From positions 28,491 through 92,490 of the forward strand of contig BDDD01005788.1 in NCBI GenBank assembly GCA_001972305.1: a stretch of DNA of 64,000 bases, read 5' to 3'. This DNA is from Cephalotus follicularis (lineage: Eukaryota > Streptophyta > Magnoliopsida > Oxalidales > Cephalotaceae). The position numbers and the translations under genes are program-made. Position 1 is the stretch's first letter; every line of letters begins with the position of its first letter. Below the pieces are notes generated by a model. That model was not told the origin of the DNA. It made no database searches and was given only the letters and a program-made list of their open reading frames with translations. Below, in pieces: positions 47,119 through 57,497 of the stretch.

Positions 47119-48183
47119 TTACAAAAATATAGACCATCTAGCATGCATTTTATTTAGGTGCTTTTGACTGTTAATAAATTTCAACACTTGAGTATCAGTA
47201 AAAAGAACAAACTCCCTTTGAATTAAGTAATGCTCCCAGTACTTGAGGGCTTGCACTACTGCATAGAACTCTTGATCATAAGTGCTCCAATTGTGCCGCG
47301 AGTCACTAAGCTTTTCACTGTAAAATGCTACTGGATGCCCTTCTTGTGATAGCACCGCTCCAATGCCCATACCGCAGGCATCACACTCCACCTGAAACAG
47401 CTTCTCAAAACTTGGCAACGCAAGAACAGGTGCGCTACACAGCTTTTCTTTAATTACTGCAAAGCTGTTCTCTGCTTCCTCTCCCCAATTAAACTTCCCT
47501 TTCTTCAGACATTCAGTAGTCGGGGCCATAATACTACTGAAATTTCTAATGAACCTGCGATAGAAAGTCGCTAGTCCATGGAAACTTATCATTTCATTAA
47601 TAGTTTTGGGTGTGGGCCAGTCACGGATAGCTCTAATTTTCTCTCCATCCACCTAAATACCCTCACATCCCATAACAAACCCCAAGAAAAGCAACTTACT
47701 GGTAACAAAGTTACACTTCTTAAGGTTGATAAGCAGTTTATTTTCTTGCAAAACTGTTAGTACCTGGCGCAAATGTGCTACATGCTCCACTTCTTCACTA
47801 CTATAAATTAGGATATCATCAAAATAAACCACTACGAATTTACCAATAAAAGGCCGTAATACCTGATTCATAAGTCGCATAAAGGTACTAGGCATATTTG
47901 ACAACCCGAATGGCATAACCAACCACTTATACAACCCTTCCTTGGTCTTGAATGCTGTTTTCCATTCATCCCCAGGCCTAATCCAAATTTAATGGTACCT
48001 ATTGTGTAAATCAATCTTGGAAAAGACCTTTGAACTTGACAACATGTCTAACATATCCTCCAGGCGTGGATTAGGGAATTGGTATTTTACCGTAATTTTA
48101 TTTATGGCGCGACTGTCAACACACATGCACCAACTTTCATCTTTCTTTAGCGTAAGTAAAGCCGGAACAGCACAATGACTCAT
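47119..48183 (-). pseudogene. reverse transcriptase and RNase H region of the chromovirus-like element
   Basis: Three frames carry these domains. The frame 48183-47989 has the RT N-terminal part ([20 protein letters not shown]). The frame 47934-47653 has [12 protein letters not shown] and the catalytic [11 protein letters not shown]. The frame 47652-47119 has the connection and RNase H ([20 protein letters not shown]). Stops or shifts near 47985, 47652 and 47118 interrupt the polyprotein. Confidence 0.92.
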
Positions 48184-48228
48184 GCTTTCCTGAACAAACC
48201 CTTTCTGCAGTAACTCTTTAACCTTGTC

Positions 48229-48910
48229 TCATAGTTTTTCTCCTTCTTGCGGGCTCATATGATAATGAGAAAGGTTAGGCAAGCTCGCGCCTGGGACAAA
48301 ATCAATGTGGTGCTGAATGTCTCTCACAGGTGGAAGCTCATATGGCAGGTCATATGCAACAATTTCATGAAATTCAGCCAACAAAGGTTCCACTTGCGCA
48401 GGAGTTTCTCCACCTGATTTATTCTCTCCGTTAATTACAGGGGGTTTGACCACCAGAACAAGTACTTCCTGCACCTTCTTAGCATATGCTAAAAATTCAA
48501 AATTCTTTGTAACAACAGTTAGAAAAGACTGCCTTCCCACCTTAAGATCTTTGGGTTTATCTGATATTAGAGCCATGGCAATTTTATGAGCACCCCAAGT
48601 AAATACATAAATATTATCTCTACATTTATATGTAATATCAACATCATACTGCCAAGGTCTACCCAATAGTACATGACTAGCATCCATATCCATTACATCA
48701 CAAACCACAATTGAACTGTAATGCTTACCAATAGAAAGATACATACGACAAATTTTAGTTACCTTTATTGTTGGTCCCTTCTTAATCCAGTCAATTGAAA
48801 ACGGGTTTGGATGTGGATCTATTGGCAGCTTCAAATGCTCCACTAACTTTTTTGCTACAAAATAATCACAACTGCCACTATCTACAATTAAATCACAAAC
48901 TTTTCGATTA
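48229..48910 (-). pseudogene. protease region of the chromovirus-like element
   Basis: Just upstream of the frame starting at 48843, - strand sequence near 48900-48850 encodes [17 protein letters not shown], an intact Asp-Ser-Gly protease site. The frame 48843-48229 contains [15 protein letters not shown], the C-terminal protease block, and a linker toward RT. Confidence 0.85.
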
Positions 48911-49139
48911 ATACTGCAATGAGATCGAAAAATATTGTGACGTTGAGAAGTATCAGGTTGCTTTGGCTAATACAGAACCTACCGAATTACACAATTTATC
49001 CGCTTTTCCTCATCTTCAGTAAAATCAAGCTCTCCAAAACTATCATACAGATCATGATTTTCTTCATCACCCATTCCCTGCTCACCATAATCTCCTTCTT
49101 GCTCCACCAAATTAATTGTTTTGAGTTCAGGAAAATTAT

Positions 49140-50260
49140 TAGAATGGTGACCAGGCTTACCACACCTATAGCACTTATCCCAGTTGGCTTAGATAAGGAT
49201 TCGTGTTTCTAGGGGCATCTCTGCCAGTAGCTATTGTCGCGGTTGCCTGTCTAGCATTACCACCACTACCAGGTGATTTTTACTAAAACTGACCCAAAGT
49301 CTTAAGAGCCTTGCCCTTCTTCGCTGCTGCCGATTCATGAGTGTTTCTACAAGGATAATTATGCTTCTTCATCTGCAATTCTGCATTGAGGGCCATGTTA
49401 AGAGCCTCATCCACATTCCACAAATATTGCAACCTAATCTTCTCTCTCAATATAGGTTTCAAGCCATCAAGATACCTTGCTACCCTCTACCATCTGTCTC
49501 TGTCAGATTATTCTGCTTAGAGAGCCTAGTAAACTCGGTTGTGTAATCTGTCACTGATTTAATTCCCTATGAATAATTCTGACACAACTGAAAGAGATGT
49601 TGCTCATAATCCGGGGGTAGGAACCTTTCCATCATGAATTGTTTCATCCGACGCCACGACCGAATGGGCGCTTTATGTTGATGCTCACGGGTTCGCTGTA
49701 AGTGATCCCACCATACTGCAGCGCCACTTTTGAACTTAAAAACCACCATGCGCACCACCTTTTCATCCCGAACATTCATCATATAAGCCCATCGTTCGAC
49801 CTCTGATAGCCCATCAAGAAAATCCTCAATTTGAAGATTTCCATTGAAACTAGGGACATCTGCCTTCAACCTATACTTTTCAAAATCACGATTCCTCCTG
49901 CCATGGTTCCTCCTACCAAAACCCTCTTCTCCATCCGAACCTTCATTCGAATCTATCTCATCATGGTCAGGAACATAATAAGGGGGACTAGGGTTTCTTC
50001 TATTTCGACCACGACCACCACCTACAAGCTCGTAGTCAGGACGTCACCGCGAGGGAACATAATCTGGTTGTTCTTCGTCAATAGGCTGACCTAGGACAAA
50101 TCCCTGGTCGCCGTTCTGATTGACGGCAGGCTCTAGGTTGGCGTTAAGACTCATTTGATTACGGAGTTCTATAAACTGTAATCTATGGTCCTCACCATCG
50201 TACACAAAGCCTGTAGATGACAACTCAGGTCGTTGACTTGACGAAGAGCATCGTCAAGGG
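49140..50260 (-). pseudogene. gag region of the chromovirus-like element
   Basis: The frame 49869-49567 carries the gag core ([19 protein letters not shown], then AAVWWDHLQ and [12 protein letters not shown]). Near 49140-49190 a zinc knuckle is encoded (KCYRCGKPGHHSN); its final Cys appears replaced by Phe. The N-terminal part (about 50260-49870) is broken. The hAT element is inserted at 50268, just upstream of gag and close to the 5' LTR. Confidence 0.82.
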
Positions 50261-50284
50261 TCACGTTAGGGTTGCAAGTGGGCC

Positions 50285-50435
50285 GGTTAAAACCGTGAAC
50301 CAGCCCAGACCGTGTGCCACATGGCAGGTTCATGGTTAAATTGGTCCTTGAACACGGTCCGGTCCGATTCAGGGTGTGAGGAATCGTTGAACTGGCTCGG
50401 ACCTTGAATCAGACCGGACCGTGATATTGGTGTTA
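50285..50435. repeat. left subterminal CCGGTCC-rich zone of the hAT element
   Basis: Motifs such as CGGTCCGGTCCG and CAGACCGGACCGTG recur within 150 bases of the left terminus and have counterparts in 57245-57425 on the right. Subterminal motif clusters of this kind bind transposase in studied hAT elements; that role is inferred here. Confidence 0.7.
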
Positions 50436-51600
50436 GATATAGTGACCCGACAAGCCATTAGATGGGTTGTCACATTGTATCTTATCTTGTATAGAACAAT
50501 CTTATTCTTATATGTATGATGCGTGCAATATTTGTTATGGCTATATCACTTGTATTTTATCACAAAATTGAAGTAGTTTAATTATTACCTACTTATACTT
50601 GTGATGCCCCGACATAAGGTTGGATGCCTGGCATGGAGGATGTGAGACTGGTTACCTTAATCCTTATGTCAAACTTGTTCCAAGTCATAGGTTCACTTTG
50701 TGGGTATTAGTGAACCGGATAGACTTGCGCGTATGTTGCCTGCTCATGGAATCGGGGGATGTCGATGCGTTTCTTTGATAAAGGCATCGTTGTCTTTTAG
50801 AAAGCATCGATGCGCTTCTGTGCCACGATCTAAAGGAGTCGACGTCTTTTGGAAGGAGTCGACGTCTTTGAGCAGAACGTGCAACCAGTGCACGAGCTAA
50901 AATCGTGGGCACGATCTCTCCCTCGTTTACGGCTTCCAGCACCAATTCTTACACGTTTTGGAAACGTGGGAATCATGGCTTCAGACTCCAAGGGAGTGAA
51001 GGCCATGATTCTGAGAACATGGGAGATTAGGAGAGTGGATTAGTGGCTGGTATAATAAGCATATTCTGCAGAAGAATGTGGAGAGTGTGCAAGTGTGGTA
51101 ACTTTTGCTGGGCAAATTTGGCTACGAAATTCTCTCTGCAAGTGAGTGTTCTCTTGACTGATAAACACCAAGCAAGGCTTATCTAGGGTGGATTGATTAC
51201 TGACTTCATTGGTCATAATCAATACACCTTTTTTTCTAAGCTAAGTAAGAGAGAGTGAGAGTTCTAAGCTTTTGGAGTTTGCTGGTTGGATTCTCTGTTG
51301 AACGTGAAGCTTGGAGAAGATCAAAGGTATTCTACTCAAGCTTGTAGCGGCAAAGAACGAAGGAGCCAACACCCACTGGTATAATCTTTTGGCCCCCTCT
51401 TCTTCTTGCCATGTTTATGTGTCACCATTGTTTGCAATGGTGACACCTATTCAATTCTGTTGATGTTGTGGTGATCCATGGGATCTGTGGATGTGCCTTT
51501 GTGGATATGTTTTGTTATATAGGGTGATATTCCGCTGCATGATTGATTGTTTAAAATTTTGTTATACATTCTTACACCCAATGTCCATTTTGGCACCGGA
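50436..51600. other. hAT interior upstream of the transposase, no gene supported
   Basis: No domain is recognised. It contains GTCGACGTC-type motifs near 50840-50870 (two 20-bp near-repeats of GGAGTCGACGTCTTT), and a perfect 12-bp hairpin at 51419-51446. Open stretches near 50700-51043 show no support. Confidence 0.4.
51419..51446. repeat. perfect hairpin, 12-bp arms, 4-base loop
   Basis: GTGTCACCATTG is followed by TTTG and then its exact reverse complement, CAATGGTGACAC. It lies about 0.87 kb upstream of the transposase start. The context gives no clue to a role. Confidence 0.85.
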
Positions 51601-51628
51601 GTCGGTATATCCGATTCCATCAATTGGC

Positions 51629-51980
51629 GTCAACACCTAGGATATTGGCGTCAACGTTGAGGGCTACAACATGAATTGATTCAGGATGATCCTCGTCAAC
51701 GCGCTGGGAATTGTATTTTTGGCATTGACTCCAATATGAAGACGTCAACTCCAATATTGAGACGTCAACGCCTAAGGTGCAAAAAACGGACAATAGCTGT
51801 GGACGTTAACGCATAAGGCAAATGGAGTCAACACAAATGACATTCGAGTCAACGCTATTAAAAGGCGTCGATGAGAATGAAGCAAAAATCAGAAAGCGGC
51901 TAATGGAGTCAACGCGAAGAACCATTGGAGTTAACGCACAAGGTCACTGACGTCAATGCTAAGCCTAAGCGTCGACGTCA
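51629..51980 (+). repeat. array of GTCAACGC-like motifs upstream of the transposase promoter
   Basis: About twelve motif copies lie in 350 bases. Eight contain exact GTCAAC (near 51629, 51650, 51695, 51744, 51764, 51827, 51848, 51908), and the others are GTTAAC, GTCAAT or GTCGAC variants. All exact copies share one orientation. The array ends about 125 bases before the TATA box at 52105. Confidence 0.8.
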
Positions 51981-52104
51981 AATCAAACAGACAAAAATAA
52001 CTGCTAGTTTTTAGTGCAGATTTCATTCTTGGAAAATTCAAAACTTTCCTAAAGTGATTCCAACGGCTAGAAGATGATTCCAACGACTATATTCAATATC
52101 AAGG

Positions 52105-52115
52105 CTATAAATAAA
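52105..52115 (+). promoter_or_regulatory. TATA box of the hAT transposase gene
   Basis: CTATAAATAAA lies 170 bases upstream of the transposase ATG at 52285, between the motif array and the coding region. Confidence 0.6.
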
Positions 52116-52284
52116 GGTTGAATCACTGAAGAACAACAACAATAAACAACAATCAACATTGAAATCAATTTTTGTCAAAATTATAGAGCTTTATTGTACT
52201 ACATTGCCTTATAGTGTATTAACTTTTATAATTTATCATCTTACTTATTTTTTAATTATTAGTTAATTACATATTTTAATTATA

Positions 52285-54063
52285 ATGGATTCAACAGCAA
52301 GAGCAAGGAAACAAGCAAGGAGGATCGAGAAGGTGGGTTCTACATCCACCACCGCGTTCGACTTGGCGGATGTGAAACTTCCTTCTGACGACGACCAAAT
52401 GGCCCACATGATGCAACAACCTCCTCCACCTGGTGATAAATTTTTCGACTTGGATGAAGATACGCCATCGGATGCTGCGATTGGTGGAACATCCCTACAA
52501 TCCGAGAAGAACGATCCTAACAACGGGGGGAAACAAAAATTCGGCATATGGAAGCACATGGAGATTAGAGATGTCGGGAATGGGAAGAAACGAGTCTTTT
52601 TCAAGGTATGTAAGATTAAGGATTATGCTTATACAAGTGAGGGTGGCACAGGAACTTACAAGGGGCATTTAGTAAAATGCTTGGAACAACATAGTGTTAA
52701 AGGTTCGGGCCAAACCCAACTCCAATTTAGCCAGGTCAATGGTGATAATAAATTACTTACTTTTAGATTTACTGATGAAAAGTATAGAAGAAAATTAGTT
52801 TATTATATTATAGGTAATGAATTACCATTTTTCCATGTTGACTCAGTTTTTTTCCGTGATCTAGTACATGAAGAACTTAATCCTCAGGCGAAATTATATT
52901 CAAGAACTACCTTTAAAAGTGATTGTTTTATTATTTATGAAGAACACAAGGCTAAATTAATTTCTTATTTTACAAATATTTCTACTTTTTCTCTCACGTC
53001 TGATGTTAGGATCACAAGCACGAGAAAAAGTTTTATTTGTATAACTACACATTATATTGACGAAAACTGGTTATTACAAAAAATAATTATTGCATTTAAA
53101 AATTTGGATTATCCTCACACCGGTCATAATATAGCTACCTCTATAATAGAAACAACTAGTGAGTTTGGAATTGAGAAAAAAAAAATTTCTATTAGTTTTG
53201 ATAATGCTACTAATAATGATGCTGCTGTTAGACAATTAAGAGGTTTTTTTGATCCCATATTAAATGGTAAATTATTTCATGTTAGATGTGTATGTCATAT
53301 TATTAATTTGATTGTTCAAGATGGTTTACTTTTTGTTGGAGAACAAGTACACAAAATTACAAGTATTATTACCTTTATAGCCCAATCGGGTGCAAGAAAA
53401 CAAACATTTAAACAACTTTGTAATGCATGTGGTTTGAAATATAAAAATTTGGTACATGTTGTGACACATAGGTGTAATTATACTTATGAAATGTTGTTCC
53501 GTGCTTATGAATTTAGATTACCAATAAATGCATTCATAGGTATGCACATGAATGCATATTCTTCTTATTCTGAAATATCTTATAGAGATTAGACAACTTG
53601 TTATGTTATGAGCCAATTTTTAGAAAATTTTAAAGAATTGATTGATCTATTTTCTGGTTCTTATTATATTACTACAAATTTAGTCGTTGGTAAATTGTGA
53701 GAAATTTGTAAAGTTTTTGCTAAATATGGGGTGAAAAATAATTTTATAGATATTTGTGATGTGATGGAAGAAAAATTCCTAAAATATTGGGAAACAATTC
53801 CACCTTTATTTTGTTTGGCTGCTATAATGGATCATAGAATAAAATTACAAGGTATGTTATTCATTGCAAACAAATGTCAAATATGCATGAGTAAAGGTAA
53901 TCCAATACAATTAGATGGTAATGAGATTACTCAACTGTTACATGATGCATTTGATATATATGTTAGAAAAATATAGTGTTGAAAATGAATATCAAAAAAA
54001 TGTTAGTAGTAGTGGTAATGATCCCATAGATTTTTTTTTTATAGAATTGCTTATGGAGTTGGC

Positions 54064-54103
<40 letters not shown>

Positions 54104-54441
54104 TGGTTAATACAAATACTGAACTACAACATTACCTTAATACTAATATTCATTTCATTAATAAAGAAGATAGAGCGTCCTTAGATCTTTTACAATGGTG
54201 GCAAAAACAACATACTTTTTATCCAATTCTTTCTATAATGGCACGTGATATACTAACAGCTCCTGTGTCCACAGTAGCATCCGAATCTGCTTTTTCTGCA
54301 GGTGGTAGGGTTTTAGATGAGAGAAGAGGTCGGTTGAAAGCAGAAACAATGAAGATTTGTGTTTGCATGAAAGATTGGATCGTTCAAGATAGGAGGATTC
54401 AAAAAATTATAGACGAAAATAGCGGAAGTAGTGACGAATAA
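52285..54441 (+). pseudogene. hAT transposase, decayed
   Basis: The first frame (52285-53592) holds a BED-type zinc finger region at about residues 85-135 (FGIWKHMEI...GHLVKC), in which the first Cys of the usual pair is missing. The RNase H-like core follows, with the catalytic Asp in SLTSDV, the second Asp in SFDNATNND, and CVCHIINL. A TAG at 53590 and a TGA near 53698 interrupt it. The frame 53731-53976 continues (LAAIMDHRIKL). After a shift and a GTA microsatellite (about 54065-54103), the frame 54103-54441 gives the C-terminal dimerisation domain (LLQWWQ, VSTVASESAFSAGGRVLD). The W of the usual LTSDxW is also lost. An active enzyme would cut and join the element ends. Confidence 0.93.
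54065..54103. repeat. GTA trinucleotide microsatellite in the transposase pseudogene
   Basis: About a dozen GTA units lie where active hAT transposases have a variable Ser-rich linker before the dimerisation domain. This suggests slippage in a former serine codon run (AGT repeats). Confidence 0.9.
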
Positions 54442-54468
54442 AACTACATCGCCAAAAATTCGAAGAAG

Positions 54469-54660
54469 ATGAACAGAAAGATGGACAATATGCGAGAGGA
54501 GTTTCTTGACTTTTTTGACGATCAGCACATAAGACAAATGAGACTTGAGAAGAAGTTGATTTCCAAAGGAATTATTGAAGCTGCTGATGACATCTCCTCA
54601 TCTGAAGAAGACGAATCGGAAGAAGAATTGGCTGTTTTTTTATATGTACTTAACTTTTGA
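54469..54660 (+). pseudogene. duplicated C-terminal tail of the accessory ORF, in frame after the transposase
   Basis: The 63-codon frame starts MNRKMDNMREEFLDFFDDQH and continues into ISKGIIEAADDISSSEED. It closely matches the last about 60 residues of the intact ORF at 55701-56882, which lies inverted 1 kb away. It is in the same frame as the transposase C-terminal frame, separated only by the TAA at 54439-54441 and nine codons. It may be the leftover of a second ORF copy or of a former fusion. Confidence 0.85.
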
Positions 54661-54748
54661 TGTTTTTTTGACGTTCAAATATTAAACTGTGATCTTCTTG
54701 AATTCAATTGATGTTTTATTTTTAATAAGGCTACATATCTTTATTCAC

Positions 54749-55150
54749 GTTGACGCGTAAGTTTGACATTGACGCGGATGTCATTTGTGTTGACTCCTTT
54801 TACTTTTCGCGTTAACATTCCAGTCACTATCCGCAATCTGCTTTCTTCTGCGTTGACGTATAAAAATGGCGTTGACGTTTTACTCACAAGTGTTGACGCT
54901 AAAAATGCTTAACATTAACGTCCAAAGCTACTGTCCGAAATTGCACCTTTTGGCATTGACATTTTCCTTAAGGCGTTGATGTTTCGCCTTTTTACGTTGA
55001 CATCTTACTTAAGGCGTTGACGTGGATAATGAAATTCCCAGCATGTCGACGTCAATCATTAAAGGCGTTGATGAAGATCATCTTCCAAAGCCCAGAAACT
55101 CATACTCAAGCCCAGCACGTTGACGCCTAAGATATAGTCGTTGACGCCAA
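54749..55150 (-). repeat. array of GTTGACGC-like motifs between the two hAT genes
   Basis: About sixteen copies lie in 400 bases. Nine contain exact GTTGAC (near 54749, 54788, 54852, 54870, 54891, 54995, 55015, 55119, 55139); the others are ATTGAC, GTTGAT, GTTAAC or GTCGAC variants. The orientation is opposite to the array at 51629-51980. It lies between the convergent 3' ends of the transposase and the accessory ORF. Confidence 0.8.
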
Positions 55151-55169
55151 TAAGACAGAATGCACATTT

Positions 55170-55690
55170 TGCTTGTTTTCACTTGCAATTTTTTCTGTCA
55201 AACATAACTCTATTCCTTTCAAACATAAGTATAACCTTTCAACCCTAACTCTACCCTTTTCAAACATAACCTTTCAAACATTTGATGCACATATGATATC
55301 AATTTATACCATCTTGATATTCAAACTTACCCATAGGCATATATAACATACATAACATCTCATGCATAACTGTCAAACATTTGATGCATAACATATATAA
55401 AATTGTATTCATTTGATACATACTTTGATGCATAACTGTCAAACATTTGCCCACGGGTACATTTGATGCATAACTGTCAAACATAACCTTTGCATATATG
55501 ATATCAATTTAAAAACATTTGATACATACTCTTAAAAACATAGGCATACACATTCCACAAACATCCCATCATAACCATATATAAGATCAAGTATGTAACA
55601 TGATAATATAACATCCAGAGAACTGAAAATTTGATACAAAACAAAAGTTTTACAATTGATATAAACCAAATGTTTAAAAACAAAAAGTGC
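55170..55690. other. spacer with CATTTGATGCATA-type repeats
   Basis: This is the likely 3' flank of the accessory ORF on the - strand. Variants of ACTGTCAAACATTTGATGCATAAC recur several times between about 55280 and 55480. No gene is supported. Confidence 0.6.
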
Positions 55691-55700
55691 AATGTATGAA

Positions 55701-56882
55701 TCAAGTTTTCACATTATCTCCTCCTTCTTCTTCCGATTCTTCTTCTTCCGAAGAGGAGATGTCAGCAGCTTCAATAAGACCTTTGGAAATCATCTTCTTC
55801 TCCAGTCTTCTAAGTCTTCTATGCTGATCGTCAAAGAGGTCAAGAAATTCCCCTCTCAAATTATCCATTTTGTTATTCAACTTCCTCAGCTCATCAAACA
55901 AAACATCCATGGACGCAGACGCCTTGCTACTGCTACTTGCTTGACCTTGCTGTATCTGTGGTGCAGGGGTTTGCTTCTTTCTTTGAGCTTCTCCTCGCTC
56001 TTCAACATCCTCATCACCTTCACATTCAACTCTTTTTCTTTTTCTTCCACCTTCCTTGGGCAGCCATTGAACACCTTTCTCAGAATCAAACACTCTCTTC
56101 CATCCCATTCTCTTCAAGGAAGAGGCATTGTAGATGTCCCCAACATCTAGCCTCGATGCAACTTCATTCCCAAACACTATCCCAAAGTGAGAGAGAATCT
56201 TAGTGGTTACCATACCGTATGGAAATGCACCTTCAACTTTAGAAGTTGCTCTTAACATGTTCTTTATGATTAAATGAGGGAGGTTCAATGGTTTACCAGT
56301 CACAACGTGCCACATAATATACAAGTCTTGGTAACTCATCTTTTCATGCCCACCAGAGGTAGGTAGAATGTGAGTGGCAGTTATGTGGTAGAGCAGCCTA
56401 TGCTCAGCACCAAGGAGATTGGTAGGCTTGGCCATGCCTCCAAAAACATTCTGATTAGGGTAGAACACCCTAAGACAATCCTCCAAAAATAATTCCGGAT
56501 CCTCCCGCCATTTCTTAGTTTCAAAAAACTTTGATCCAGTAGCAGGTACATTCAAAATCTGACCTAGAATCTTATCATCAAACTTGATAACTATTCTATT
56601 AACCTTAGTCGTCAATTCTAAAACATCATTGCAATCATCTCCTACATTACTCAAATTGCTATAAAATTCTTTAACAGATTCTATATAATATGGAGCATTA
56701 ATCGTAAAGTAATCTTTCCAACCTAAAACATCAAACCATTGCTCTAGATTAAACTTATCACCTGTAGTGAAGGAGAAATCAACAGTCATTCCACAGACTA
56801 CTTTTCTCCTAGCATAAGAGCTCTTGTATCTCTGACCAGCAGGTAGCTTCCTTCCATGTGATGAGTGCTTGGTCTTCGGCAT
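55701..56882 (-). CDS. accessory ORF of the hAT element, 'putative plant transposon protein' family
   Basis: The 393-codon frame is fully open, unlike the transposase beside it. The basic start (MPKTKHSSHGRK) is followed by a globular region from about residue 30 to 260 resembling the plant-specific 'putative plant transposon protein' domain (EQWFDVLGWKDYF, VKEFYSNLS, FDDKILGQILNVP, HLIIKNMLRA, FPYGMVTTKILSHFGIVF). A basic patch, GGRKRKRVE (about 280), could be a nuclear signal. The C-terminus is a short coiled coil (LRKLNNKMDNLRGEFLDLFDDQ) and an acidic Ser/Glu tail. The molecular function of this family is unknown; its members are found in plant transposons. A TATA box lies at 57019-57025, and a motif array precedes it. 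The transposase gene faces it 3' to 3'. Confidence 0.85.
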   Translation of the reverse strand: MPKTKHSSHGRKLPAGQRYKSSYARRKVVCGMTVDFSFTTGDKFNLEQWFDVLGWKDYFTINAPYYIESVKEFYSNLSNVGDDCNDVLELTTKVNRIVIKFDDKILGQILNVPATGSKFFETKKWREDPELFLEDCLRVFYPNQNVFGGMAKPTNLLGAEHRLLYHITATHILPTSGGHEKMSYQDLYIMWHVVTGKPLNLPHLIIKNMLRATSKVEGAFPYGMVTTKILSHFGIVFGNEVASRLDVGDIYNASSLKRMGWKRVFDSEKGVQWLPKEGGRKRKRVECEGDEDVEERGEAQRKKQTPAPQIQQGQASSSSKASASMDVLFDELRKLNNKMDNLRGEFLDLFDDQHRRLRRLEKKMISKGLIEAADISSSEEEESEEEGGDNVKT

Positions 56883-57018
56883 AATGTAGGATAAGGTTTT
56901 GAATGGAAAAGATTCAAGATTTTTAGGTTTAGGGATCGGATTTTAGAGAAAGCAGAGAGAGGGAAACTAGGGATTTCAATGCCAAAACAAGTAAGAGTCA
57001 ACGAAAACGCACAGAGAA

Positions 57019-57025
57019 TTATATA
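57019..57025 (-). promoter_or_regulatory. TATA box of the accessory ORF
   Basis: TATATAA on the - strand lies about 137 bases upstream of the ATG at 56882. It sits directly inside the motif array at 57040-57230. Confidence 0.65.
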
Positions 57026-57039
57026 CTCGACCCGTAGGC

Positions 57040-57230
57040 GTCGACGTCTAACTTATGCGTTGACGCTTATCGTGTACCATTTGATACAGACGATATAGGC
57101 GTTAACATCATCGTAGACGCAAAAATATGACGTTAACTCTAATAGATAGCGTTGACACACAAGATGAAAAGCTTTCCTCATCATAGTCATAAGATAGCGT
57201 TGACGCATATCAGCTCAAATGACATTAGCG
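57040..57230 (-). repeat. array of GTTGACGC-like motifs upstream of the accessory ORF promoter
   Basis: About seven copies: GTTGAC near 57059, 57148 and 57197, with GTTAAC, GTCGAC and one reversed GTCAAC. Relative to the direction of transcription of the accessory ORF, most copies read GTCAAC, the same relative orientation as the array in front of the transposase. Confidence 0.75.
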
Positions 57231-57244
57231 TCAACATGAATATG

Positions 57245-57425
57245 AACCGAACCGGCCTGAACTAGCTCTGATCGGTGCGTCTCACTCATGGTTAAGGTTC
57301 ACGGGCCGATTCGGTTCTCATTTTTTAGCTCCATGAACCGGACCGGCCCAGACCGTGACAAAAACGGTCCGGTTCAAGAATCGGACCGCCTTTCGTCGGT
57401 CCCTATCGGTCCAGGACACGGTCCA
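57245..57425. repeat. right subterminal CCGGTCC-rich zone of the hAT element
   Basis: It contains ACCGGACCGG, ACGGTCCGGTT and related motifs, matching the left zone at 50285-50435, and runs up to the right terminal inverted repeat. Confidence 0.7.
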
Positions 57426-57487
57426 GCCCAGCCCAGACCCCTTGCAACCCTAATTCACGTTAGTAACCAATAGGGAAAACCTATGTA

Positions 57488-57495
57488 TGATACCA
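57488..57495 (-). other. primer-binding site of the chromovirus-like element
   Basis: TGGTATCA on the - strand, two bases inside the 5' LTR, matches the start of the initiator-Met primer site; the following bases (TACATAG) diverge. Confidence 0.75.
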
Positions 57496-57497
57496 AC

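Larger units (their letters stand above)
50269..57454. mobile_element. 7.2-kb hAT element with transposase and a second, intact ORF
   Basis: The termini are inverted: GGGTTGCAAG on the left and CTTGCAACCCTAAT on the right. Both sides abut the 8-bp direct repeat TCACGTTA (50261-50268 and 57455-57462); 8 bp is the hAT standard. The terminal 150-200 bases on both sides are rich in CCGGTCC/GGACCGG motifs, as in many plant hAT elements. Inside are a decayed transposase (+, 52285-54441), a duplicated tail (54469-54660), an intact ORF (-, 55701-56882) and three arrays of a GTTGACGC-like motif. Removing it restores the 5' leader of the host retroelement. Confidence 0.88.
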
